A stretch of 64,000 nt of DNA from Arthrobacter globiformis (GCF_030817195.1 NZ_JAUSYZ010000001.1:496001-560000), one strand, 5' to 3'; counted from the stretch's first letter, positions 16,016 to 26,553 are shown. Numbers and translations are program-made. Notes: generated from the sequence alone by a model not told the origin.

Positions 16016-17020
16016 TTACCGCGCTGCCGCTTCGACAAGTCGGGTGCTGCCGCGGACGATCAGGTCGCACGGGAAGTCCACCCGCCGTGGCGGCTGCCCA
16101 GGCGTGTGGATGCGGTCCAGCAGCATCCGCGCCCCCACGCGGGCCATCTCCCGGCTGGGCTGGCGCACCGTGGTGAGGCTGAAGGAATCCCAGGCCGCCA
16201 TGTCGACGTCGTCGTAACCGATCACCCAGCACTCCTGCCCCGGGACCCGGTTGGCGCGCAGGGCATCGAGGGCGCCGAAGGCCATGAGGTCGTTGGCGCA
16301 GAAGACGGCCTGTGGCCTGTCGGCGCGGGCGAGCAGCCGGTTCATGACCTGCGCGCTGACGTCGTGGGAGAACCCGCCCTGGAAACGGAAATGCTCCGGC
16401 ACGGCGTGCCCCCGCTCGGCCATCCTGCCCAGGAAGCCCTGGGCACGCTCACGTGACGTGCTCGCGTTTTCAGCACCGCCGATGAAGGCCACCCGAGTCC
16501 TGCCGTTGTCCAGGAGGTAATCGGCGACGGCGGCGCCCCCTTCGGTGTTGCTGCTGGAGACCTGGTCGCAGTCGAGGCCCTCCACCACGCGGTTGATCAG
16601 CACGATGGGGCTTTTCTTCTCAATGGCCGCCTGCAGCTCGACGGAATCCTCCGTCGCCGTCGTGAAGATGACCCCGTCGACGGCGTGTTCCCGGATGGCC
16701 TTCAGCGCGTCGTGGTGGCTGCCGCCTCCCGCGTTCCAAATGACCACCCGAAAGCCCGCCGTGTCCAGTTCCCGGCTGAGTTCATCGAGAACCTCCGGAT
16801 AGAACGGATTGGTCAGGTCGGCGACCACGACGCCGATGGTGTTGGTCCGCCTGGTCTTCATGGCCTGTGCACCGGCATGCGGCACATAGCCCAGTGTCTC
16901 CATGGCCGCCTGCACCCGCGCACGGGTTGCAGGAGACAGTTTCGCGGAGGAGGACATTACCCGGGAGACCGTAGCCTGTGAGACGCCGGCCAGCTCTGCC
17001 ACATCACGGCTTGTGACCAT
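16016..17020 (-). CDS. LacI family transcriptional regulator
   Basis: 334 residues. The N-terminal helix-turn-helix (MVTSRDVAELAGVSQATVSR, hinge helix around 48-58) is followed by a periplasmic-binding-protein-like effector domain with NTIGVVVADLTNPFYPEV and FCANDLMAFGALDALR. It is the second gene after the MHS-type transporter on the minus strand, about 55 nt behind it. Two TGTATACGTATACA-type palindromes in the divergent region upstream of the transporter are its likely operators. The effector is probably the compound degraded by the HisD-like/SDR/HAD operon; its identity is unknown. Confidence 0.9.
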   Translation of the reverse strand: MVTSRDVAELAGVSQATVSRVMSSSAKLSPATRARVQAAMETLGYVPHAGAQAMKTRRTNTIGVVVADLTNPFYPEVLDELSRELDTAGFRVVIWNAGGGSHHDALKAIREHAVDGVIFTTATEDSVELQAAIEKKSPIVLINRVVEGLDCDQVSSSNTEGGAAVADYLLDNGRTRVAFIGGAENASTSRERAQGFLGRMAERGHAVPEHFRFQGGFSHDVSAQVMNRLLARADRPQAVFCANDLMAFGALDALRANRVPGQECWVIGYDDVDMAAWDSFSLTTVRQPSREMARVGARMLLDRIHTPGQPPRRVDFPCDLIVRGSTRLVEAAAR

Positions 17021-17074
17021 CGGTGCGTTCTCCTTGTTTCCTGGCGCGGCTCACGCCGGCGTGTTGATGCCAGC

Positions 17075-18427
17075 CTACCGGCCAGTTGTGGGGTCGTGCT
17101 CGGCGCTCAGGCCGCGCCGCAGGCGCACCCGGGGCGCCGTCTCGGGGGACCAGAGCGCGCCGACGATGGTGATTACCGAGGTGACGATCATGTACAGCGC
17201 AACCAGCCAGTACCGGTCAAAGTCCGGGCCGATCAGCGCCGTGGCAATCAGCGGTGCGAAGCCGCCGGCGAAGACCGCGGCCACCTGCGGGCCAACCGAC
17301 GCTCCGGAGTAGCGGAGCTTGGGCTCGAAGAGTTCGGTGAAGTAGGCCGGTTCCACCGAGTAGCAGAGGTCGCGCCCGACGTTGCAGGTCAGGATGAGGA
17401 CCAGCAGCACCATCAGGAAGTCGCCCGTCTGCACGGCCCAGAAGAACGGGAAGGCCATCAGGAGCATGGTTCCTGCGCCCGCGATCACGGTGTAACGGCG
17501 GCCCCAGCGGTCCGAAACCCAGCCCCAGAAGGGAATCGAGAAGATGCCCAGCCCGGCCATGATCATGGTGGCCAGCAGAATGCTGTTCTTTTCCAGCAGG
17601 ATTGCCGGGCCGTAGGCCAGCAGGAACGTGGTGTAGATGTAGTAGTTGGCGTTCTCCGCGAACCGCATCATGATGACCTTGAGGATGGTCAGCGGGCGGG
17701 TCTTGATGACCTTGACCACCGGTAGCTTCTCGATCTCGCCCTTGCGCTTGATTTCCTCGAAGGCGGGGGATTCGTCCACGTTGCGGCGGATGTAGAAGGA
17801 CAGCACCACCAGCAGGATGGAAACCAGGAACGGGATGCGCCAGCCCCACGCCATGAAGTCCTGCGGGGAGATCAGACCGCCCATAATGAAGAACGCCCCG
17901 TTGGCCAGCAGGGTCCCGGCCGGAACGCCGATCTGCGGCCAGGAGCCGAAGAATCCGCGGCGCTTGGCCGGGGCGTATTCGGTGGCCATGAGGGCAGCCC
18001 CGCCCCACTCGCCGCCGACGCCGATGCCCTGGATGATCCGGAGCAAGACCAGGAGGATGGGCGCCGCGATGCCGATGGTGGCAAAGTTCGGCAGGCAGCC
18101 GATGAGGAAGGTGCCGGCGCCCATCAGGCCAAGGGTCATCATGAGCATCTTCTTGCGGCCGATGCGGTCGCCGAAGTGGGCAAAGATCACTCCGCCCAAG
18201 GGGCGAGCAGCAAAGCCGATGGCATAGGTGCTGAACGAGAGCAGGATGCCGGCGAACGGGCTTACCTGCGGGAAGAACTGGGTGTTGAGGATAATGGCGG
18301 CAGCAACGCCGTAGACGTAAAAGTCATACCACTCGATACAGCTGCCAAGCACCGAGGAAACCAGGGCCTTGCGGCGCATCTTCGGATCTATAACCGGCGG
18401 TGCTGCTGTTGTCACGGGGGTGCTCAT
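17075..18427 (-). CDS. MFS transporter, metabolite:H+ symporter (MHS) family
   Basis: 450 residues, 12 membrane segments. MHS-family signs: GSCIEWYDFYVYG at the first helix, the long loop motif GDRIGRKKMLM at ~85-95, IQGIGVGGEWGGAALMATEY in helix 5, and ESPAFEEIKRKGEIEKLPVV in the central loop. Relatives move dicarboxylates, shikimate, betaine and similar organic acids with protons. It diverges from the HisD-like operon and shares an operator region with it, so it probably imports that operon's substrate. The lacI gene follows on the same strand. Confidence 0.9.
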   Translation of the reverse strand: MSTPVTTAAPPVIDPKMRRKALVSSVLGSCIEWYDFYVYGVAAAIILNTQFFPQVSPFAGILLSFSTYAIGFAARPLGGVIFAHFGDRIGRKKMLMMTLGLMGAGTFLIGCLPNFATIGIAAPILLVLLRIIQGIGVGGEWGGAALMATEYAPAKRRGFFGSWPQIGVPAGTLLANGAFFIMGGLISPQDFMAWGWRIPFLVSILLVVLSFYIRRNVDESPAFEEIKRKGEIEKLPVVKVIKTRPLTILKVIMMRFAENANYYIYTTFLLAYGPAILLEKNSILLATMIMAGLGIFSIPFWGWVSDRWGRRYTVIAGAGTMLLMAFPFFWAVQTGDFLMVLLVLILTCNVGRDLCYSVEPAYFTELFEPKLRYSGASVGPQVAAVFAGGFAPLIATALIGPDFDRYWLVALYMIVTSVITIVGALWSPETAPRVRLRRGLSAEHDPTTGR

Positions 18428-18493
18428 TCAGAGACTCCTTTGTCTTCGTCCGGACAGTGAGCGCAGCCACATCGGCTGCCTCGTGACCAGCAG

Positions 18494-18507
18494 TGTATAC
18501 GTATTCA
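18494..18507. promoter_or_regulatory. LacI-type operator over the transporter promoter
   Basis: TGTATACGTATTCA, one mismatch from a perfect 14-bp palindrome with a CG centre. On the minus strand it overlaps a plausible -10 (TACACT, 18497-18492) with TTGTGT 18 nt upstream. It is a likely site for the LacI regulator at 16016. Confidence 0.75.
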
Positions 18508-18538
18508 AAAAGAAGACACAAGCCCTTGCTAGCAAAAA

Positions 18539-18552
18539 TGTATACGTATACA
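18539..18552. promoter_or_regulatory. LacI-type operator over the hisD-like promoter
   Basis: TGTATACGTATACA, a perfect 14-bp palindrome. It overlaps the spacer and -10 of a plausible rightward promoter (TTGCTA at 18526-18531, 17 nt, TACACT at 18549-18554). Its centre is 45 bp from that of the other site. Confidence 0.8.
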
Positions 18553-18631
18553 CTCATCAATCATCCAGTCCTGCGGGTCTGGCCCGGGCGCTCCAAAGGT
18601 CGCCCATCAATGAAGATGGAAAGGTACCCTG

Positions 18632-19978
18632 ATGACCGTTACAACAGCACTTACCACCGGCGTGGACTCCACCTTGCTGAAGGAGCCGGCCCGCAACAGC
18701 GTGGCCCGGGGGAGCACCCCGGAGGTACGCGCCACCGTGGAATCCGTCATTGCGGACATCCGGGAGCGCGGCGACGAAGCTGTCCGCGAGTACTCCGCCA
18801 AGTTCGACAAGCACGCCCCCGAATCCTTCCTGCTGAGCCAGGAACAGCTCGACGAGATCATGGCCCGGGTTCCGGAGCAGGTCATCGAGGACATCAAGTT
18901 CGTCCAGCAGCAGGTCCGCGTGATGGCCCAGAAGCAGCTTGAGTCGCTGTCCGACTTTGAGATCGAGACCCTCCCCGGCGTTTTCCTGGGGCAGAAGAAC
19001 GTTCCCATCCAGGCCGCCGGAGCCTACATCCCCGGCGGGAAGTACCCGCTCCTCGCCAGCGCGCACATGACCATCGTCACCGCCAAGGTGGCCGGCGTCG
19101 AGCGCGTGGCGGCGTGCACCCCCCTCATCCAGGGCGAGGTTCCGGACGCCACTGTGGCCGCAATGCACCTGGCCGGCGCCGATGAGATCTACCTGCTGGG
19201 CGGCATCCAGGCCGTGGCCGCGCTGGCCATCGGTACCGAGACCATCAAGCCGGTGAATATGCTGGCAGGGCCGGGCAACGCCTTCGTTGCCGAGGCCAAG
19301 CGCCAGCTCTTCGGCGAGGTCGGCATCGACCTCTTCGCCGGACCGACCGAAGTCCTGATCGTGGCCGACGAGCACGCCGACCCGTTCATTGTCGCCGTCG
19401 ACCTTCTCTCCCAGGCCGAGCACGGACCAGACTCCCCGGCCGTCCTGATCACCACGAGCGAGGACCTGGGCCGTAAGGTCATCGAGCACATCGACGCCAT
19501 CCTCGTGGACATGCCCACCCGCGACTACGCCGGGGCAGCCTGGCGCGACTGGGGTGCCGTGCACGTGGTGGAAACCCTGGACGACGCCTACGCCCTGGCC
19601 GATGAGTATGCCTACGAGCACGTCCAGATCCTGACGCAGAACCCCCGCGAAGCACTCGAAAAGATGCACGACTACGGCGCCCTGTTCCTCGGGGAGGGTA
19701 CCTGCGTCTCCTACGGCGACAAGGTGATCGGCACCAACCACGTGCTGCCCACGCGCGGCGCGGCCCGCTACACCGGCGGCCTCTGGGTCGGGAAGTACCT
19801 GCGCACCGTCACCTACCAGGAAGTGACCAACACCGAATCCAGCGCCTTTTTCGGCGAGTTGTGCGGCCGTGCCTCCAGGGTGGAGCGGTTTGAGGGCCAC
19901 GCCCGGTCCGGAGACGTTCGTGCAGCGAAGTACCGCGGCACGTCGCTGCCCTGGTCGGACCACACCTTCGACAGCTAA
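18632..19978 (+). CDS. HisD-like NAD-dependent alcohol dehydrogenase (catabolic paralogue of histidinol dehydrogenase)
   Basis: 448 residues, full-length HisD fold. Zn/catalytic positions visible are Q261 and H264 (QAEHGP), the acid-base pair E329-H330 (YEHVQI) and D363 (YGDKVIGTNHVLPT). At the C-terminus true HisD has a Zn histidine five residues after a glutamate (ERLxAH); here the segment is EGHARSGDVR (421-430), with Ser at that place and the His moved to +2. That argues for a different substrate, as in sulfopropanediol dehydrogenase (HpsN) and other catabolic HisD paralogues. It is the first gene of an operon with an SDR and a HAD dehydrogenase and is controlled by LacI-type sites. It is not in a his biosynthetic context. 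Confidence 0.85.
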   Translation: MTVTTALTTGVDSTLLKEPARNSVARGSTPEVRATVESVIADIRERGDEAVREYSAKFDKHAPESFLLSQEQLDEIMARVPEQVIEDIKFVQQQVRVMAQKQLESLSDFEIETLPGVFLGQKNVPIQAAGAYIPGGKYPLLASAHMTIVTAKVAGVERVAACTPLIQGEVPDATVAAMHLAGADEIYLLGGIQAVAALAIGTETIKPVNMLAGPGNAFVAEAKRQLFGEVGIDLFAGPTEVLIVADEHADPFIVAVDLLSQAEHGPDSPAVLITTSEDLGRKVIEHIDAILVDMPTRDYAGAAWRDWGAVHVVETLDDAYALADEYAYEHVQILTQNPREALEKMHDYGALFLGEGTCVSYGDKVIGTNHVLPTRGAARYTGGLWVGKYLRTVTYQEVTNTESSAFFGELCGRASRVERFEGHARSGDVRAAKYRGTSLPWSDHTFDS

Positions 19979-19988
19979 GAGGACCTAA

Positions 19989-20735
19989 GTGCTGAATTTC
20001 CGCCTGGACGGCAAAAAGGCACTGGTGACCGGGGCGGGCCGCGGTCTCGGCAAGGCCATCGCTGATGGCCTTGCCGAGTGCGGCGCCACCGTCTACGGAA
20101 CCAGCCGCGACACCGAAAGTGCCAAGCAGATCAGTGAGCGGTACGGAACCCCGCCCCTGGTCGTGGACGTCACCGACACCACCGGCATCGCCGGGTTCGT
20201 CGAATCCCTCCAGCAGGCCAGCGGCGGCATTGACCTGCTGGTCAACAATGCCGGCGTCAATGTGCCCAAGCCTGCCGTGGAGCTCACCGAGGAAGACTGG
20301 GACAGTGTCTTCGACACCAACCTCAAGGGCGCCTTCTTCCTGACCACGGCGGTGGCGCGGCGCTGGATGGACTCCGGATCTGCCGGCGCCATCGTCAACA
20401 TCGCGTCCCAGGCGGGGATCGTGGGAATCGAGGACCGGGCGGCGTACGGCACCAGCAAGGCGGGGATGATCCACCTCACCAAGAGCCTGGCCTTGGAGTG
20501 GGCCGCCGCGGGAATCCGGGTAAACGCTATCGCTCCGACGTTCGTCAGGACTGAACTGACCGCGTCCACCCTCAGCAGACCGGACTGGGCGGAAGAACTG
20601 CTGTCCCGGATCCCGGCCGGCCGCTTCGGGGAACCTGAAGACATCGCGGGCGGGGTCGCGTTCCTGCTCAGCGACGCGGCGTCGCTCATTACCGGCCACA
20701 CACTGACTGTCGACGGCGGCTACACGATCCGCTGA
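19989..20735 (+). CDS. Short-chain dehydrogenase/reductase
   Basis: 248 residues, classical SDR. The cofactor motif TGAGRGLG lies at 14-21 and NNAG at 86-89, with the catalytic S140, Y153 and K157 (YGTSK). The C-terminus has the usual VDGGYTIR end. The residue after the second strand (GTSRDTES) suggests NADP preference, but this is only suggestive. GTG start at 19989 with AGAGGA upstream, 10 nt after the HisD-like gene. It probably oxidises a hydroxyl of the same substrate family. Confidence 0.9.
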   Translation: MLNFRLDGKKALVTGAGRGLGKAIADGLAECGATVYGTSRDTESAKQISERYGTPPLVVDVTDTTGIAGFVESLQQASGGIDLLVNNAGVNVPKPAVELTEEDWDSVFDTNLKGAFFLTTAVARRWMDSGSAGAIVNIASQAGIVGIEDRAAYGTSKAGMIHLTKSLALEWAAAGIRVNAIAPTFVRTELTASTLSRPDWAEELLSRIPAGRFGEPEDIAGGVAFLLSDAASLITGHTLTVDGGYTIR

Positions 20736-20768
20736 CCCACATCTTGGCCTCTACATAGGAGCAGCAAC

Positions 20769-21734
20769 ATGGAAATCACGCAGACCATCACGGCCACGGC
20801 AGTGGTTGGTGCCGGCTACATGGGCGGCGGCATAGCGCAGGTCCTGGCCCTGCACGGGTACAAAGTGGCCCTGGGCGACGTCGACGGCGAGATCGCCGAG
20901 CGCGCCCGCGTCCGCCTCGTGGACCAAGCCCGGGACTTCGAAGCCCGGGGGCTGCTGCCTGCCGGCGCCGCTGAAACCATTGCGGCCAACCTTGCCGCTG
21001 CCGCCAGCATCGAGGATGCTGTTTCGATGGCAGACTACGTCGCCGAGGCAGTCCCGGAGGACCCGGTCATCAAGGCGGACATCCTCCGCCGCATCTCGTC
21101 TACCGCGCCGGCAGCGGCAATCATCGCGTCTAACGCCTCGGCCATTCCAATCGGGGAACTTGCAGCGTCCGTCACCGGCCCCGGGCGTTTCCTCGGTGTG
21201 CACTGGATGAATCCCGCGCCCTTCATCCCCGGTGTCGAACTCATTCCGGGACCGCAGACCTCGCCCCAGGTCATGGATCTCGCTGAAGAACTCATCCTGG
21301 CCCTCGGCAAGACACCGGCGCGGGTGGCGGACACTCCGGGATTCGTTGCCAACAGGCTGCAGTTCGCGCTGTACAAGGAAGCGGCCCGGATCGTTGAAGA
21401 AGGCGTGGCGGCCCCGTCCCAGATTGATGCGGTGGTCAGCAACACGTTCGGATTCCGGCTCGCCCTGTTCGGGCCTTTTGCCATCGGTGACATGGCCGGA
21501 CTGGACGTCTACGAATCCTCCTACCGGACTCTGGAAAAGGCGTACGGCGAACGGTTTTCCCCGCCCGCGGCGCTGACTGCCGTGGTGGAGGAAGGAAACC
21601 TCGGACTGAAAACCGGCCGCGGTTTCCTGGACATCGACCCAGCCAGCAGGGAAAGCCTTGTCGCCTACCGGGACAGTGCCTACGCCCGGCTGTCACGGCT
21701 CCGGGCCGAGCTCGGCCAGGCCCCGGGACTGTAA
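20769..21734 (+). CDS. 3-hydroxyacyl-CoA dehydrogenase family NAD-binding protein (FadB2/L-carnitine/L-gulonate type)
   Basis: 321 residues. The N-terminal Rossmann domain has VVGAGYMGGG (13-22) and an acidic residue after strand 2 (GDVDGE), indicating NAD. The catalytic His lies in VHWMNPAPFIPGVELIPG, and the all-helical C-terminal domain starts with DTPGFVANRLQFALYKEAAR. Members act on 3-hydroxyacyl-CoAs, L-carnitine, L-gulonate or other 3-hydroxyacids, and the operon suggests a free hydroxyacid. It is the third gene of the HisD-like operon, 33 nt after the SDR. Confidence 0.88.
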   Translation: MEITQTITATAVVGAGYMGGGIAQVLALHGYKVALGDVDGEIAERARVRLVDQARDFEARGLLPAGAAETIAANLAAAASIEDAVSMADYVAEAVPEDPVIKADILRRISSTAPAAAIIASNASAIPIGELAASVTGPGRFLGVHWMNPAPFIPGVELIPGPQTSPQVMDLAEELILALGKTPARVADTPGFVANRLQFALYKEAARIVEEGVAAPSQIDAVVSNTFGFRLALFGPFAIGDMAGLDVYESSYRTLEKAYGERFSPPAALTAVVEEGNLGLKTGRGFLDIDPASRESLVAYRDSAYARLSRLRAELGQAPGL

Positions 21735-21771
21735 TCCGCGCCATGGCCGCAGCGGCAGAGAGTAAGGCAGC

Positions 21772-22344
21772 CTACGTCAGCCGGCCCGGCCGCAGCACAC
21801 TCGGAACGCCTGCCAGTTCGGGCTCAAGCGGCACAGGGCTGACCAGCACCGCAGGCCCGCGGTGCAGCACGCCGTCGGAAAGCGCCTGGCAGCGCACGCC
21901 GCCGCGCCCCCGCATGGCGGCATGCGCCCCGGGGGCGAGCATGCGGTCCATCCATGCGCACGGGTGGGCGGGCCGTCCGCCTTTGAACCGCACTGCGTCC
22001 CCTTGGGATTCCAGGGTGAACTCCCGGCCGAGGAGCGGGGCCAGGTGTGCTCCCCTGACGATCACGTTGCGCCGGGTCAGCAGCGGGTCGAAGGGGCCGG
22101 CGTCCAGTTCTGCCGCCATGGCTTCGAGGGCCTCGACGGCGAACAGGGTGACCGCCGCGTCCATGTGCGCAGCCTTGCCGAAGAACCGGTCCCCGACGAT
22201 GCCTTTACCGGCCACGATCTCCACCCGGTCGGCATCCGCCGTCGGCACATCAGCGGCGCCGTCCCGCGCGCGGCCGAAGTATGCGTGCGACGGCGAAAGG
22301 AGCAGATGCAGCACGTCCACGTCGTACCGGTACGTTTCGGTCAT
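21772..22344 (-). CDS. MOSC domain protein
   Basis: 190 residues with a beta-barrel MOSC domain, known from molybdenum-cofactor sulfurases and YiiM/YuaD-like proteins. A conserved-looking cysteine lies in GGRPAHPCAWMDRMLAPG. The N-terminus (VDVLHLLLSPSHAYFGR) and VEIVAGKGIVGDRF follow the usual stand-alone MOSC layout. It stands alone between the convergent HAD gene and the lipA operon, with no molybdoenzyme nearby. Substrate unknown. Confidence 0.88.
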   Translation of the reverse strand: MTETYRYDVDVLHLLLSPSHAYFGRARDGAADVPTADADRVEIVAGKGIVGDRFFGKAAHMDAAVTLFAVEALEAMAAELDAGPFDPLLTRRNVIVRGAHLAPLLGREFTLESQGDAVRFKGGRPAHPCAWMDRMLAPGAHAAMRGRGGVRCQALSDGVLHRGPAVLVSPVPLEPELAGVPSVLRPGRLT

Positions 22345-22382
22345 GCAATAACGCTATACCCGTGACCAGGCCGGCTCTGGTG

Positions 22383-23390
22383 TTACTGGTGTGCTGCGAG
22401 CAGGGAGCTGGCTTCCTGGCGGGTGGATCCGGAGGATTCGATGTGGGCGAGTTCGGCGGGGATTTCCCAGCCCTTTTTGCGCATCGCGGTCGCCCAGAGC
22501 CGGCCGGCCCGGTAGGAGGAACGGACCAGGGGGCCGGACATGACGCCGAGGAAGCCGATCTCCTCGGCCTCGGTGGCGAGGTCCACGAATTCCTGCGGCT
22601 TGACCCAGCGGTCCACCGGGAGGTGGCGTTCGGAGGGGCGCAGGTACTGGGTGATGGTGATCAGGTCGCAGCCGGCCTGGTGCAGGTCTTTCAGGGCTTC
22701 GGAGATCTCTTCGCGGGTTTCGCCCATGCCCAGGATGAGGTTGGATTTGGTGACCATGCCCAGGTTCCGGCCCTGGGTGATGACGTCCAGGGAGCGTTCG
22801 TAGCGGAACGCGGGCCGGATGCGCTTGAAGATCCTTGGCACGGTTTCGACGTTGTGCGCGAACACCTCGGGTTTGGAGTCGCAGATCGCGGCGATGTGCT
22901 CGGGTTTGCCGGAGAAGTCCGGGATCAGGAGTTCGACGCCGGTGCCGGGGTTCAGCTCGTGGATTTTGCGGACCGTTTCGGCGTAGAGCCAGACGCCTTC
23001 GTCCTCGAGGTCGTCCCGGGCGACGCCGGTGACGGTGGCGTAGCGGAGCTGCATTGCCTGGACGGAGCGGGCGACCTTGGTGGGTTCGAACCTGTCCACC
23101 GGGGAGGGTTTGCCGGTGTCGATCTGGCAGAAGTCGCAGCGGCGGGTGCATTCGGAGCCGCCGATCAGGAAGGTGGCTTCCTTGTCTTCCCAGCATTCGA
23201 AGATGTTGGGGCAGCCGGCCTCTTCGCAGACGGTGTGCAGGCCTTCCTTCTTGACCAGGTTTTTGAGCTGGACGAATTCCGGGCCCATCTGGACCTTGGC
23301 CTTGATCCAGTCCGGCTTGCGTTCCACCGGGGTGGCCGCATTGCGCTGCTCGATCCGCAGCATTTTCCGGCCCTCTGGTGCCAGTGTCAT
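22383..23390 (-). CDS. lipA: Lipoyl synthase
   Basis: A 335-residue radical-SAM enzyme that inserts two sulfurs into octanoyl groups on lipoyl domains. The auxiliary cluster cysteines are C55, C60 and C66 ([12 protein letters not shown]) and the radical-SAM cysteines C81, C85 and C88 (CTRRCDFC). It is the last gene of the gcvPTH-sdaA operon, where it can lipoylate GcvH made by the same transcript. GGAGAGAG precedes the ATG at 23390; a second in-frame ATG ten codons later (MLRIEQ) is possible. LipB is not in this window. Confidence 0.96.
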   Translation of the reverse strand: MTLAPEGRKMLRIEQRNAATPVERKPDWIKAKVQMGPEFVQLKNLVKKEGLHTVCEEAGCPNIFECWEDKEATFLIGGSECTRRCDFCQIDTGKPSPVDRFEPTKVARSVQAMQLRYATVTGVARDDLEDEGVWLYAETVRKIHELNPGTGVELLIPDFSGKPEHIAAICDSKPEVFAHNVETVPRIFKRIRPAFRYERSLDVITQGRNLGMVTKSNLILGMGETREEISEALKDLHQAGCDLITITQYLRPSERHLPVDRWVKPQEFVDLATEAEEIGFLGVMSGPLVRSSYRAGRLWATAMRKKGWEIPAELAHIESSGSTRQEASSLLAAHQ

Positions 23391-23412
23391 TGTTCTCTCT
23401 CCCTAGTACTAA

Positions 23413-24810
23413 TCAGCAGGCCACAACGTTGACGGCGAGGCCGCCCATCGCGGTTTCCTTGTATTTGGAGCTCATGTCCTTGCCGGTCTCGCGCATGGTC
23501 ACGATGACCTCATCCAGTGAGACCCGGTGCGAGCCGTCGCCCCACAACGCCATCTTGGCCGCATTGATGGCCTTGGCGGCGGCGATCGCGTTGCGCTCGA
23601 TGCAGGGCACCTGGACCAGCCCGCCGATCGGATCGCACGTCAGGCCCAGGTTGTGTTCCATCGCGATCTCGGCGGCGTTCTCCACCTGCGCCGGCGTGCC
23701 GCCCATGACCTCGGCCAAGCCGGCTGCCGCCATCGACGACGCCGAACCCACCTCGCCCTGGCAGCCCACCTCCGCGCCGGAAATGGACGCCTGCTCCTTA
23801 TAAAGCACCCCGACGGCGCCGGCGGTCAGCAGGAACTTCACCACCACGTCATCGCGGTCCTCCTGGGTTGCCTGGTCCATGCCCGGCGCGAAGTGCAGCG
23901 CGTAGTAAAGAACAGCCGGGATGATGCCCGCGGCGCCGTTCGTCGGGGCAGTCACCACACGCCCGCCCGAGGCGTTCTCCTCGTTGACCGCCAGCGCGAT
24001 CAGGTTCACCCACTCCTGCCAGTACTTGGGGTCCCGGTCCTTGTCCTCCTTGAGGAGGCGTTCGTGCCAGTCGGGGGCACGACGGCGGACCTTCAGCCCG
24101 CCGGGCAGCAGCCCCTCCCGCTGGAGGCTGACCTCCACACAGCCTTCCATCACCGAGTAAATATGCAGCAGGCCTTCCCGGATCTCCTCCTCCGACCGCG
24201 AGGCACGCTCGTTGACCAGCATGACCTCGCTGATGGACAGGCCCTGGGCGCCGCAGTGCTCCAGCAGTTCCGCGGCGGTCCGGAACGGCAGCGGAAGCTC
24301 CTTCTTGGACTCATCGAGCTCCTTCAGGGCCGCATCCTCCTCGCCCTCGCGGACAATGAACCCGCCGCCCACGGAGAAGAACGTCGCCTCGTGAAGCACG
24401 TTCCCCTCGGCGTCGGACACCGCGAACGTCATGCCGTTCGTGTGCCGCGGCAGGATGGTCAGCGGCCGCAGGACCATGTCCTTCACCCCGTAGGGCAGGG
24501 CGACGGACCCGGCCAGCTGCAGGGTCCCGGTCGCGTCGATCGCAGCCAGCCGCTCCTCGACCTCATCGGGCAGGATCAGCTCGGGATGGAAGCCCTCCAG
24601 GCCCAGCAGGATCGCCGTCATGGTTCCGTGGCCGTGCCCTGTCGCCGCGAGGGATCCGTACAGGTCCACCCGCAGCGACGCCACCTGTTCCAGCACGCCG
24701 GAGGACGCCAGTTCCTCGGAGAACACCGCCGCAGCCCGCATGGGTCCAACGGTGTGCGAGGACGAAGGGCCAATCCCAATGGAAAACAGGTCAAAGACGC
24801 CAACAGCCAT
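23413..24810 (-). CDS. sdaA: L-serine ammonia-lyase, iron-sulfur
   Basis: 465 residues, single-chain type II serine dehydratase giving pyruvate and ammonia. The beta domain starts [20 protein letters not shown] with the SSSHT substrate loop, and the alpha domain has [18 protein letters not shown] and [20 protein letters not shown], holding 4Fe-4S cysteines. It is encoded between gcvH and lipA. With the glycine cleavage system and serine hydroxymethyltransferase elsewhere, this would let the cell drain glycine through serine to pyruvate. Confidence 0.95.
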   Translation of the reverse strand: MAVGVFDLFSIGIGPSSSHTVGPMRAAAVFSEELASSGVLEQVASLRVDLYGSLAATGHGHGTMTAILLGLEGFHPELILPDEVEERLAAIDATGTLQLAGSVALPYGVKDMVLRPLTILPRHTNGMTFAVSDAEGNVLHEATFFSVGGGFIVREGEEDAALKELDESKKELPLPFRTAAELLEHCGAQGLSISEVMLVNERASRSEEEIREGLLHIYSVMEGCVEVSLQREGLLPGGLKVRRRAPDWHERLLKEDKDRDPKYWQEWVNLIALAVNEENASGGRVVTAPTNGAAGIIPAVLYYALHFAPGMDQATQEDRDDVVVKFLLTAGAVGVLYKEQASISGAEVGCQGEVGSASSMAAAGLAEVMGGTPAQVENAAEIAMEHNLGLTCDPIGGLVQVPCIERNAIAAAKAINAAKMALWGDGSHRVSLDEVIVTMRETGKDMSSKYKETAMGGLAVNVVAC

Positions 24811-24874
24811 GGTCGGTTCCTAACTGGATAGTTGTGGTCGGTTCGGGCTGGGGAGGTGGACTTGCCAGGGGGAG

Positions 24875-25258
24875 TTACAGCTCGCCGCCGTTTGCTGTTG
24901 CGTATTCCTCGGCCGACATCAGCGGGCCCTCTTCGGTGACGGCCACCTTGAACAGCCAGCCGGCGCCGTAGGGGTCGCTGTTGATCAGGGCCGGGTCGGC
25001 GACGACGCCGTCGTTGATCTCGGTCACTTCACCCGTGACCGGCGCGTACAGGTCGGAGACGGACTTGGTGGATTCCACCTCGCCGCAGGTTTCGCCTGCC
25101 GTGACGGTGGAGCCGACCTCGGGCAGGTCCACGTACACGATGTCGCCCAGGGCATCGGCCGCGACGGCAGAGATCCCGATCCCCACCGGCCCGGCCCCGT
25201 CAGCAGCAACCCATTCGTGCTCGGCGGAGTACTTCAGTTCAGAAACAACTTTGCTCAT
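24875..25258 (-). CDS. gcvH: Glycine cleavage system H protein
   Basis: 127 residues, lipoyl-carrier protein. The lipoylated lysine is K65 in [12 protein letters not shown]. The AEHEWV start and the [17 protein letters not shown] C-terminus are typical. It shuttles the aminomethyl group from GcvP to GcvT. It lies 29 nt after gcvT and 64 nt before sdaA. Confidence 0.96.
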   Translation of the reverse strand: MSKVVSELKYSAEHEWVAADGAGPVGIGISAVAADALGDIVYVDLPEVGSTVTAGETCGEVESTKSVSDLYAPVTGEVTEINDGVVADPALINSDPYGAGWLFKVAVTEEGPLMSAEEYATANGGEL

Positions 25259-25287
25259 GTGACTTTCCTTTGAGGTTTAAGTGCTGG

Positions 25288-26436
<1,149 letters not shown>

Positions 26437-26454
26437 GTGAAAGTCCTTTCAAGT

Positions 26455-26553
26455 CCGCTGATCGAGCTTGTCGAGATCCAGGGTTTCGACAGGCTCAACC
26501 AGCGGGGTTTCGACAAGCTCAACCAGCGGGGTTTCGGCAAGCTCAACCAGCGG
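26455..26553. repeat. Array of REP-like repeats between gcvP and gcvT (copy group 3)
   Basis: One inverted copy at 26455-26479 (GATCGAGCTTGTCGAGATC) is followed by three direct 24-nt units at 26482, 26506 and 26530, each with the form GGTTTCGnCAnGCTC plus AACCAGCGG. The units are back to back without spacers. The outer copies can fold into a hairpin within the gcv mRNA. Confidence 0.85.

Noticed and set aside
18632..19978. Histidinol dehydrogenase as part of histidine biosynthesis
   Set aside because: No other his gene is nearby, the C-terminal Zn histidine is displaced, and the operon is catabolic in character.
26482..26553. Three direct 24-nt repeats that could suggest a CRISPR array
   Set aside because: The units abut with no spacers and no cas genes are near; single copies occur elsewhere between and within genes.
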